From Polynucleobacter sp. TUM22923 (GTDB lineage Bacteria > Pseudomonadota > Gammaproteobacteria > Burkholderiales > Burkholderiaceae), in the NCBI RefSeq assembly GCF_030295705.1, contig NZ_AP027274.1:620001-684000 (forward strand): 64,000 nucleotides of DNA, read 5' to 3'. Positions 1-6,964 of the stretch are shown piece by piece. The notes beneath the pieces were generated by a model that saw nothing but the letters and a program-made list of their open reading frames with translations, was not told the DNA's origin and made no database searches. The stretch's first letter is position 1. The number at the start of each line of letters is the position of its first letter. The translations under genes were made by a program, and so were the position numbers.

Positions 1-536
1 TTGACTTTGTCTCAAAAGATCCTGATTACAAGCCTTTACCGTACAGTTGGACTCCTGAATATCCTGTAGTTCCCTCATTGCCTAACCAGGCAGATCAAAT
101 TCTGACAGGAATACAAAAAATGCTTGAGGCAGTCAATCATTTGGATATCAATGGGACGCAGAAAAAATTCGATGATTTACTGACGAACTTAAATGCGGTG
201 ATGGCCGGTGATAACAAGCAGAGTGGTGGTCTTGTAAATTCAGTAAAGGATCTCAATATCCTGCTAGCACGCATGGCTAAGGTTACTGATAAAGATGAAT
301 TGAATATTCTTATGCGGGAATTAGTTGGCACGATGGTTGCATTGCGCCAAACGATAACCAGTATTCAGGGTGACACTAGTCTGACTATTGAGAATCTGAA
401 GCAAACTAGTGAGCAGCTAAACGAATTTACTCGAATTGCTAGCCAATCCCCTTCCAGTTTGATTTGGGGTGAGCCACCACCAAAAATTGTGCTTCCTATG
501 AATGGAACCCAAGGACAGTCTGGAGTACAAAAATGA
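1..536 (+). CDS. MlaD/MCE-family substrate-binding protein, C-terminal part (partial at window start)
   Basis: The reading frame is open from the first bases, so this is the end of a gene that begins before the window. What is visible is about 178 residues of helical, coiled-coil-like tail with repeated Leu/Asn/Thr heptads, ending in a SPSSLIWGEPPP motif that is typical of the C terminus of periplasmic MlaD-type proteins. The MCE domain itself would lie upstream and is not seen. Such proteins anchor in the inner membrane and carry phospholipid between membranes with an MlaE permease and an MlaF ATPase. The stop overlaps the next gene in ATGA, so the two are translationally coupled. The family call rests on the tail and on the lipoprotein neighbour. 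Confidence 0.72.
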   Translation, partial: DFVSKDPDYKPLPYSWTPEYPVVPSLPNQADQILTGIQKMLEAVNHLDINGTQKKFDDLLTNLNAVMAGDNKQSGGLVNSVKDLNILLARMAKVTDKDELNILMRELVGTMVALRQTITSIQGDTSLTIENLKQTSEQLNEFTRIASQSPSSLIWGEPPPKIVLPMNGTQGQSGVQK

Positions 537-1159
537 TCAAATATCTTGTCAGCGCTCTAGTATTGTGCGTTTTAGTATCTTGTGCACTGCCTACCCGTGC
601 CCCGATTACGCCGAGTAGTTGGTTGCTAGCACCCGAGCGAACTGGTCAGGCCTATAAACCCCGTACTGATTATTGGTTAAAGATTGGCGCTGTGACGGTT
701 GCCCCACCGTTTGATGGAAAGTCATTGGTCTATCGACTGGGTGATCAGCGCTATGAAAAAGACTTTTATAACGTGTACAGCACCATTCCAGCAGAAATGT
801 TTGCAAGTGCTGAGCGGCAGTGGCTCAATCAAGCTGGTATTTTTTCAGCAACATTAGGTCAGGGCAATGGCTTTTTTCCTTATTACACATTGCAAGCTAC
901 AGTAAATGCGCTGTATGGTGACTATCGAGTAAAGCCAGAGGCCGTGGTGAGCGTAGAGTTTTTTCTTAGTGTTGAGACTGGCGGCAAACCTAATGCATTG
1001 ATCGGTGCAAATCAATATACCAAGCGGGTAACCCTGAAAGACAATACCCCACAAGCATTGGTTCAAGGTCAGCAGCAAGCGCTGGCAGAGATCTTTAAAG
1101 AGTACGAGGCACAGTTATATCAATATGCTGGTAATCTGCCTAAGCCATTTGGAAATTAA
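533..1159 (+). CDS. ABC-type transport auxiliary lipoprotein (PqiC/YmbA-like)
   Basis: This 208-residue protein starts with a lipoprotein signal: a hydrophobic stretch and lipobox LVSC with the acylated cysteine at position 17. The rest fits the ABC-type transport auxiliary component family (PqiC/YmbA): an early YWLKIGAVTVAPPFDGKSLVYR segment split by loops, a Tyr-rich middle with a FYNVYSTIPAEMF segment, and a terminal helix. The family is known to sit in the outer membrane facing the periplasm and to partner MCE proteins in lipid transport. The start overlaps the MlaD-like gene by four bases, which supports one operon and one machine. The likely job is lipid-transport accessory factor. Confidence 0.8.
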   Translation: MIKYLVSALVLCVLVSCALPTRAPITPSSWLLAPERTGQAYKPRTDYWLKIGAVTVAPPFDGKSLVYRLGDQRYEKDFYNVYSTIPAEMFASAERQWLNQAGIFSATLGQGNGFFPYYTLQATVNALYGDYRVKPEAVVSVEFFLSVETGGKPNALIGANQYTKRVTLKDNTPQALVQGQQQALAEIFKEYEAQLYQYAGNLPKPFGN

Positions 1160-1173
1160 TCGTTGAGGAAAAT

Positions 1174-1959
1174 ATGAATTTAGGGCTCGCGGGAAAAGTT
1201 GCATTAGTGCTGGCTTCAAGCCGCGGTTTAGGTCAGGCTATGGCCGTCTCTTTAGCTCAAGAGGGTGTGAAGGTTGCGGTGACCGGACGTAATGCCGATG
1301 GCTTAAAAAAATCAGTTGAGATGATTGAGGCTGCAGGCGGTAAAGCGCTGGCCTTGATTTGGGACCTATCGGATGCTAGCGTAATCGATGGCCTTGTCAC
1401 TCAAGTAGAGCAAGAGTTAGGTCCGATTGATATTCTGATTAACAATACGGGTGGTCCACCGCCAACGCCTGCTGCAGGTCAAGACCCTGCTTTATGGCAA
1501 AAGAGCTTTAATGACATGGTGCTTTCACTAATTGCCATTACGGACCGCGTATTGCCAGGAATGCGTCAGCGTAAATGGGGTCGCATTATTACCAGCACCA
1601 CATCTGGCGCTATTGCCCCGATCAAAAATCTGGCCATTTCTAATACGCTACGGGCGGCATTATTGGCTTGGTCTAAAACGTTAGCTGCAGAAGTCGCGGC
1701 TGATGGGGTAACCGTCAATATCATCATGCCGGGTCGTGTGGCTACTGATCGACTACGTCAATTAGATGAGGCACGTGCTCAGCGTGAAAATATAAGCTAT
1801 GAGGCGGTAGTGCAGTTGAGTCTGAAGCAAATTCCGATGGGTCGCTATGGTGATCCTAAAGAGTATGGTGATGCTGCTGCATTTTTGGCGAGTCAAAATG
1901 CCTCCTTCATTACCGGGTCAGTACTGCGGGTTGATGGCGGTCAAGTACAGGCTGTGTAA
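1174..1959 (+). CDS. SDR-family oxidoreductase with a non-canonical active site
   Basis: This 261-residue protein has a complete Rossmann fold of the short-chain dehydrogenase family: the nucleotide-binding motif ASSRGLG at residues 14-20, NNTGG at 90-94, and a C terminus ending LRVDGGQ, as in FabG-like reductases. The usual catalytic Tyr-x-x-x-Lys is not there. Aligning the conserved AAL that follows puts Ser156 where Tyr is expected and Arg160 where Lys is expected. A subgroup of SDR proteins annotated as FabG shows the same SNxxR pattern; I recall this and did not check it. The start has a TGAGG ribosome site. It lies 14 bases after the lipoprotein gene and 5 before the FtsX gene. The substrate is unknown. 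Confidence 0.85.
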   Translation: MNLGLAGKVALVLASSRGLGQAMAVSLAQEGVKVAVTGRNADGLKKSVEMIEAAGGKALALIWDLSDASVIDGLVTQVEQELGPIDILINNTGGPPPTPAAGQDPALWQKSFNDMVLSLIAITDRVLPGMRQRKWGRIITSTTSGAIAPIKNLAISNTLRAALLAWSKTLAAEVAADGVTVNIIMPGRVATDRLRQLDEARAQRENISYEAVVQLSLKQIPMGRYGDPKEYGDAAAFLASQNASFITGSVLRVDGGQVQAV

Positions 1960-1964
1960 TTGTC

Positions 1965-4490
1965 GTGATCCTAAATGGCTTTCAACGAATTCAGAGGAAC
2001 TTTAGATCTAGTGAGTTAGTGTGGCTCTTGATCGCGCTGACATTGTCAGTTGCCGCCTTATCGAGTGTCAGTTTTTTAGCTGACCGAATGCAGCGTACTT
2101 TTCAGCTTGACGCACGCCAATTGCTGGCCGCTGATCTCTTGCTCGTAGCCGATCAGCCTTTGCCTGAGCGATTTTTTCAAGAGGCCAAAGATCGTGAACT
2201 GCGGATTGCCCAAACCATTGTGTTCCCCAGCATGGCAACTGCCGGATCACAAAGTAAGCTAGCTTCCCTCAAAGCAGTCAGCGCGCAATACCCTTTACGC
2301 GGGCAGTTGCAGGTTTCTGCAACGCCAGTAGCGACTACCCCCTCCGCCATCCTAAGCATCCCAACCATCCCAACCATCCCCACCACTCCTGACAAGGGTT
2401 CTGTCTGGCTAGATCCAGCGATGATTGCCAGCCTCAACATCAATGTTGGGGACACGATTTCTCTAGGGGACAGAACCTTTATTGTCTCAGGCGTACTTGA
2501 GCGCGAAGTAGATCGTGGGGCTGGGTTTATGAATTTTGCGCCACGCATCATGATGTCTTTAGAAGATCTTCCCTCTACGGGCCTGATTGGTCTGGGAAGT
2601 CGGGTGACCTATCGTTTGCTATTGGCCGGTAGTGACTCAGCGATTGCTCAGTACGAGACCTGGGCCAAGCAATGGACTGCGTCAGAGGATCTGCGGGGTC
2701 TACGGATTGAAACGCTCGAGAATGCCCAGCCGACGATGCGCAAAACTTTAGATAGGGCAGAGCGCTTCCTGTCTTTGGTGGCCCTATTGACAGCAATGGT
2801 TGCGGCGGTTGCGATTGCTTTATCAGCCCGTCGCTATGTCCTTAAGCAGGCAGATGTCTGCGCGGTCATGAAATGCCTGGGGGCAAGCCAAGCGGTCATT
2901 CTTAAATCTCAATTAACCATACTGGCTAGCCTGAGTTTATTTGCTGCCATCATTGGCTCTGCTATTGGCTTTGCTATTCAAGAAGTATTGATGCGTATTT
3001 TGGGTAATCTGGTTTTGGCAGACTTATCCATGGTGTCCATTTGGCCCGCTATCTGGAGCATGCTCTTTTCTACTTTTTTACTCATCGGTTTTGCTGGCCC
3101 CCCGTTATTCAGCTTAGTCACGATCTCACCAATTCGTTTAGTACGAAAAGAGCTTGGTGTTATTAATATCCGGGTAGTGTGGGTGGCACTTTTTGGTCTT
3201 ACTACTTGCTTAGCTTTAATTGCTGTAGCGGCCCAAGATTGGAAGCTGACTTTCTGGATTAGCCTCAGCTTTGGCCTTGCCGTACTTTTATTTGCAGTCT
3301 TAGCTAGTTTATCTTTACGTCTGTGCAGTGCCTTATTTTCAAAATGGGGTGCAAATAATTTTGCTTTGCGGTTTGCTCTTACTTCGCAAGCGCGCAGTGC
3401 TGGATTTGCAGTAATGCAAATTACTGCTCTAGGTATTGCTTTAATGGCACTGCTCATGATCTTATTACTTAGGCAAGATCTGCTAGCGACATGGCAAGGC
3501 AGTATTCCTGTTGATGCGCCCAATCGTTTTATGATTAATATTCAAGCGTCGCAAAAGGAAAGTATTACCAACGCCCTCAGTACTGCGGGGGTGGATAAGC
3601 CCTCTTTTTATCCCATGGTGCGCGCTCGTCTGATTGAGGTGAATGGGGCCGGTATTGTTCCAAGTGATTATGCGGAAGATAACGCGCGCCGCTTAGTGGA
3701 TCGTGAGTTTAATCTTTCCTATACAGAGCAATTGCCAGAGGGGAACCGTATTACAGCAGGCCGCTGGATTTCTGGTGGAGCTCCAGAAATTTCATTAGAG
3801 GCGGGTATTGCGAAAACCTTAAAGCTCAAGTTAGGTGACCAAATGACATTTGAGGTTGCTGGTGAGCGCGTTGTTGCACCGATCACCTCATTGCGTAAAC
3901 TGGATTGGGGCTCTATGAAAGTCAATTTCTTTGTCATCTTGCCCCCAACACTACTCAGTGATTTACCGCAGTCTTGGATTACTTCTTATTATCAAGATCC
4001 TGCCAAAGTGGGGCTAGATTTTCAGTTAGCACAGTCCTATCCGAATCTCACTATTGTGGATGTTGCTTCCTCGTTAAATCAAATACAGAATGTGCTGGAT
4101 CGACTCTCTTCAGTGTTGTCTTTACTTTTTACTTTCACCATTGCCGCGGCAATTTTAGTGTTGGTGTCTGCTATTGCTGCTACTCAGGATGAGCGCTTTA
4201 GAAGTGCTGCTTTACTTAAAGCAGTGGGAGCATCACGCCGCTTACTAGGCAGAATCGCGATCACTGAGCTCTTATTAATTGGTGTTTTGGCTGGCGCCTT
4301 GGCTGGCCTCGCTGCTGGTATTGCCGCTTGGGCTTTAGGGCGCTTTGTTCTAGAAATTGAATTCAATGCTTTTGCGCAATCTTTAGGCATGGGAATTGTG
4401 TTTGGGGTTACTGCATGCCTTCTAGCGGGCTATCGCTTTCAGAAAAGAATCCAAAATGCTACTGCGATGGAATGCTTACGTGAGATTTAG
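1965..4490 (+). CDS. FtsX-like ABC transporter permease (YbbP-type)
   Basis: This 841-residue membrane protein starts at GTG, with only a weak ribosome site. It has one N-terminal transmembrane helix (about residues 18-38) followed by a large periplasmic domain. A central bundle of helices from about 270 to 500 follows, then a second periplasmic domain, then three helices at the C terminus. This double FtsX layout is that of YbbP, the permease that pairs with the LolD-like ATPase YbbA. No ATPase gene is next to it here, so the partner must be encoded elsewhere. An IPT IPT IPT tract around residues 132-139 comes from a nine-base tandem repeat. The role (lipid or lipoprotein handling, or mechanical export) is not settled for the family. 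Confidence 0.82.
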   Translation: MILNGFQRIQRNFRSSELVWLLIALTLSVAALSSVSFLADRMQRTFQLDARQLLAADLLLVADQPLPERFFQEAKDRELRIAQTIVFPSMATAGSQSKLASLKAVSAQYPLRGQLQVSATPVATTPSAILSIPTIPTIPTTPDKGSVWLDPAMIASLNINVGDTISLGDRTFIVSGVLEREVDRGAGFMNFAPRIMMSLEDLPSTGLIGLGSRVTYRLLLAGSDSAIAQYETWAKQWTASEDLRGLRIETLENAQPTMRKTLDRAERFLSLVALLTAMVAAVAIALSARRYVLKQADVCAVMKCLGASQAVILKSQLTILASLSLFAAIIGSAIGFAIQEVLMRILGNLVLADLSMVSIWPAIWSMLFSTFLLIGFAGPPLFSLVTISPIRLVRKELGVINIRVVWVALFGLTTCLALIAVAAQDWKLTFWISLSFGLAVLLFAVLASLSLRLCSALFSKWGANNFALRFALTSQARSAGFAVMQITALGIALMALLMILLLRQDLLATWQGSIPVDAPNRFMINIQASQKESITNALSTAGVDKPSFYPMVRARLIEVNGAGIVPSDYAEDNARRLVDREFNLSYTEQLPEGNRITAGRWISGGAPEISLEAGIAKTLKLKLGDQMTFEVAGERVVAPITSLRKLDWGSMKVNFFVILPPTLLSDLPQSWITSYYQDPAKVGLDFQLAQSYPNLTIVDVASSLNQIQNVLDRLSSVLSLLFTFTIAAAILVLVSAIAATQDERFRSAALLKAVGASRRLLGRIAITELLLIGVLAGALAGLAAGIAAWALGRFVLEIEFNAFAQSLGMGIVFGVTACLLAGYRFQKRIQNATAMECLREI
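2357..2383 (+). repeat. Nine-base in-frame tandem repeat within the FtsX gene
   Basis: Three head-to-tail copies of CATCCCAAC (the last one CATCCCCAC) encode IPT units in the first periplasmic domain. The unit is a multiple of three, so copy-number change would lengthen or shorten the loop without breaking the frame. Confidence 0.7.
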
Positions 4491-4492
4491 TT

Positions 4493-5032
4493 TTAGACGA
4501 GCGTAACTAGGTTTTTGGGCAACTCGACTAAACGTGTTTTAGAGAGGCGGTCTGGAAAACTTTGACGTGACAAAGGATTTACTCGATCTAAATAGATAGT
4601 CACTGGCCATAGAAATAGTGCAACAACAAAAAGCATCTCAATAATTTGCCATTGATGTAGCTCCAAGATCCATTGTAAAAGTACGCAAGGAGCAATCCAA
4701 AGTGAACCAAGGACATAGCGCCAGATTGCCTGCCTACGCGTTAAATTCAATCCATTGAGATCAATCATGCGGATTCGCCAAGTTTGCATGGCCAACGTTT
4801 GGCCTGACTTAGTCCAGTACCAAACGAAGTAGACGCCCAGAACAAGATATAAATACAAAAAGGAAAGCCAGCTAGGTAGCGCGATATTAAAAAGAATGCC
4901 CAGGCCTAAATTTGGCAGTAAAAAAGTAAGGGCAATGACCCCTAGCAATACCAGTTGCTCATACAACGCACAAAATACGCGTCGCCAAAATTGCGGTGAA
5001 GGCAGGGCATGGAGTTCAGTTGGAGTCATCAT
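4493..5032 (-). CDS. RDD family membrane protein
   Basis: This 179-residue protein has the pattern of the RDD family. A charged N terminus (SPQFWRRVFCALYEQLVLLGV) leads into transmembrane helices at about residues 28-48, 55-75 and 112-150, with a polar loop reading WRIRMIDLNG between helix pairs. RDD proteins are small integral membrane proteins of poorly known function; some act in ion exchange. It is the last gene of the minus-strand sigma-factor group, 42 bases after the DUF3106 gene, and those bases consist largely of a tandem repeat. No clear ribosome site precedes either of the two adjacent ATG codons. It ends three bases from the convergent FtsX gene, with no terminator visible between them. 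Confidence 0.85.
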   Translation of the reverse strand: MMTPTELHALPSPQFWRRVFCALYEQLVLLGVIALTFLLPNLGLGILFNIALPSWLSFLYLYLVLGVYFVWYWTKSGQTLAMQTWRIRMIDLNGLNLTRRQAIWRYVLGSLWIAPCVLLQWILELHQWQIIEMLFVVALFLWPVTIYLDRVNPLSRQSFPDRLSKTRLVELPKNLVTLV

Positions 5033-5039
5033 GACTTAT

Positions 5040-5090
5040 GGAGTGTTCAAGGCGGAGTGCTTAAGGCGGAGAGCTTAAGGCGTAGTGCTG
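5040..5090. repeat. 14-base tandem repeat over the DUF3106 stop codon
   Basis: Units at 5049-5062, 5063-5076 and 5077-5090 read AAGGCGGAGTGCTT, AAGGCGGAGAGCTT and AAGGCGTAGTGCTG, with a partial fourth unit (GGAGTGTTC) at 5040-5048. The minus-strand DUF3106 stop codon (5075-5077) spans a unit boundary. The repeat fills the gap to the RDD gene, where a ribosome site would be expected. Confidence 0.85.
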
Positions 5091-5788
5091 GCGCCGCCAC
5101 TACTATTGTTAGTGACGTTGTCATTACTTGTATTAGGCGCATTTTCTGGCGGAGCCTGAATGGTGGCTGGCAAAGTGGGAGCTACGATTGATTTTTGACT
5201 GACAGCATGTTGTTGCAATGTAGGTGCGTTAACTGCCGTTGGCTTTTTTTTATTGAGTTCCTGCTGGGCTAGCTTTTTCTTTTGCTCATCACTGAGCTTT
5301 TGATAGGCACTCCATGCCTCTGCTTTTTGTTCGGCAGGGAATTTGAGGCTAGTAAGGTAATTTTCACGAGCGAGCCGGCGATCTTTTTGGGATAAATTTG
5401 ACCACCCCATCATGCGAGATTGCAGTCGCTGCTGATCCGCCTGGCTCATTTTTGGGTAGAGATTAGAAACCTGAATCCACTTTTTGCGGCTATCGGGAAG
5501 CATGTAGTCCCAATCATCTTCCAGAGGCGCCAGAATTTTTTGTTGTTCAGGCTTTAAGCCCTCCCAAGTGCCATCGGGCTTCTTTTCAGGGGTGCTCACT
5601 GCTTTTACATGTGCACCAGCCGTGCTTTGGGCATAAGCGCAGTTGCTTGCACTGAGTCCAGATACAGAAAGCATCAGTATCAACAGTGCATTGATAGCAA
5701 CTGCGGTTCTTAGTGGTTTCAATGACTTCAAAATAAGTTTATTTAGATAGATCCGAGCTGGATTTATCGGCGTCGGCAGGGGCGCCAT
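5075..5788 (-). CDS. DUF3106 domain protein, probably exported
   Basis: This 237-residue protein has a basic N terminus, a hydrophobic core around residues 28-48 and an AYAQS cleavage-like site near 51-55, so it is probably periplasmic or membrane-anchored. The middle carries a series of short helical motifs of the form L-S-x-x-Q: LKPEQ at 78-82, MSQADQQ at 114-120, LSQKD at 132-136, FPAEQ at 150-154 and LSDEQ at 165-169. They recall the LTxxQ motifs of the Spy/CpxP/CnrX stress-sensor fold; that link is my inference. The C-terminal 50 residues are low-complexity. The ATG start overlaps DUF3619 by 50 bases; a TTG at 5731, just after the DUF3619 stop, is an alternative. The function is unknown. 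Confidence 0.8.
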   Translation of the reverse strand: MAPLPTPINPARIYLNKLILKSLKPLRTAVAINALLILMLSVSGLSASNCAYAQSTAGAHVKAVSTPEKKPDGTWEGLKPEQQKILAPLEDDWDYMLPDSRKKWIQVSNLYPKMSQADQQRLQSRMMGWSNLSQKDRRLARENYLTSLKFPAEQKAEAWSAYQKLSDEQKKKLAQQELNKKKPTAVNAPTLQQHAVSQKSIVAPTLPATIQAPPENAPNTSNDNVTNNSSGGASTTP

Positions 5789-6203
5789 TCTTTAGGAAGC
5801 CCAAAAAGCCGCTATCAGCGTAGGCATCTGGGGGCACTTCATCCGTTAATAGCGCTGCATCGAGCTCAGCAATATCGTTGATACGTGAATCTTGCTGCCA
5901 TTGGGCGATACCGATCATGCCGAACACTAAAACGATTAGCGGGGCAATCCAGCCAACGTTATTCCAAAAAGAGCGAGAGCCTGATGTTGGAGACCATTTA
6001 CCCGTGATGCCAGCCAAAACAGGCTGTTGGATACGAATCTTTTCTGGTTTTTTAACAGAAAGTGCCTTTAAACGCGCGGCGTAAAGGCGATCTTTGATGC
6101 CGGCTGGCAGGGATTGAGATCCATAATTTAAAAGGGCGGCAGTAGCCAGGCCAAATTGGTCGACTTCATTTGGGTCTAGGATGTCTTCATTAGTCCGGTT
6201 CAC
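5739..6203 (-). CDS. DUF3619 single-pass membrane protein, candidate anti-sigma factor
   Basis: This 154-residue protein has a soluble N-terminal region of about 80 residues, with a basic helix (PAGIKDRLYAARLKALS) at 33-49. One transmembrane helix follows at about 84-101 (WIAPLIVLVFGMIGIAQW), then an acidic tail of about 50 residues. It starts at GTG inside the sigma-factor stop codon (GTGA overlap), so the two are translationally coupled. Single-pass topology plus coupling to an ECF-type sigma gene is the classic arrangement of an anti-sigma factor. The family is recorded only as a domain of unknown function, so this role is inferred from topology and context and not from any motif I can name. 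Confidence 0.82.
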   Translation of the reverse strand: MNRTNEDILDPNEVDQFGLATAALLNYGSQSLPAGIKDRLYAARLKALSVKKPEKIRIQQPVLAGITGKWSPTSGSRSFWNNVGWIAPLIVLVFGMIGIAQWQQDSRINDIAELDAALLTDEVPPDAYADSGFLGFLKNGAPADADKSSSDLSK

Positions 6204-6769
6204 AGCGTAATTCCTTTTAATTTCAATGCTTTAGCTAGAGCCTGAGTGGCTCTTGAGCAGTGGGTTTTGACGCTTCCTTCGCTACAACGCATGGCAAGGG
6301 CAGTTTCAGTAATACTGAGCTCATCCCAATAACGCATCAGGAAGGCTTCTCGTTGACGGGCGGGCAATTTTGATATTTCTGACTCCAGTGCCTGCAATAG
6401 CTGACTTCGCTCTAGTCGATATGCCCCATCTTGGTGAATTTCACTGTCATCTGGCGCTGAAAGCGACTCCAGGGGGTCAAAATCATCACTTTCATCGAGC
6501 TTCTTGCCCATATTGGAGAAGAGTGTAACCCAGGTATTGCGAACCTTTTGACGTCTAAACCAGTCATGAATGCGGTTTTGTAGGATTCTAGTAAATACCA
6601 GCGGGAGTTCTGCTGCCGGGCGATCCCCATATTTTTCCGCCAACTTGATCATGGCATCTTGAACAATGTCTAAAGCCGCATCGTCATCACGGACGGCATA
6701 AACCGCCTGCTTGAACGCACGCTGCTCAATGCCGCTTAGAAAGTCGGAAAGCTCTTGGGGTGAAGCCAT
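6200..6769 (-). CDS. RNA polymerase sigma-70 family factor (ECF-like)
   Basis: This 189-residue protein has the two conserved parts of a group 4 sigma factor and nothing else. Region 2 spans about residues 15-75 (DDDAALDIVQDAM for the -10 contact, then FTRILQNRIHDWFRR). Region 4 spans about 120-180 (LPARQREAFLMRYWDELS, then helix-turn-helix ETALAMRCSEGSVKTHCSRA). An acidic linker of about 40 residues joins them. It heads a minus-strand operon with DUF3619, DUF3106 and RDD genes and is divergent from ilvI across 195 bases. The regulon cannot be read from this window. The start has no strong ribosome site. Confidence 0.9.
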   Translation of the reverse strand: MASPQELSDFLSGIEQRAFKQAVYAVRDDDAALDIVQDAMIKLAEKYGDRPAAELPLVFTRILQNRIHDWFRRQKVRNTWVTLFSNMGKKLDESDDFDPLESLSAPDDSEIHQDGAYRLERSQLLQALESEISKLPARQREAFLMRYWDELSITETALAMRCSEGSVKTHCSRATQALAKALKLKGITL

Positions 6770-6798
6770 TAAACGGATTAGACCTGAATCAGGAGGAA

Positions 6799-6828
6799 TT
6801 GGCCCATATTGGGGGTTTGCTATAGAAT
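6799..6828 (+). promoter_or_regulatory. Probable ilvIHC promoter
   Basis: TTGGCC at 6799-6804 is followed after 16 bases by TATAGA (6821-6826), or after 18 bases by the overlapping TAGAAT (6823-6828). A TGC just before the first gives an extended -10. A start near 6834 would leave a 5' leader of about 130 bases before ilvI, containing a weak A/T hairpin (6848-6863) but no convincing leader peptide. Confidence 0.5.
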
Positions 6829-6964
6829 ATACGGCTTACTACCTAGAATTTCATTTACGAAATGGTTTTTTTGGTAGCAGCGCCGCTCGAACTCAGGCCA
6901 CAAGCAAGAGACAGAGCAGACCAATCAATTTTTTGCCGAAAATTGCAAAGGACGAAAGAGAAAA

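Noticed and set aside
2357..2383. Nine-base repeat in the FtsX gene as a phase-variation switch
   Set aside because: The unit is a multiple of three, so slippage cannot switch the frame; only three copies are present.
6862..6964. A frame starting ATG GTT TTT TTG GTA upstream of ilvI as a branched-chain leader peptide
   Set aside because: It has only a few Val/Leu codons, no stop before ilvI and no terminator with alternative pairing, so it does not support attenuation.
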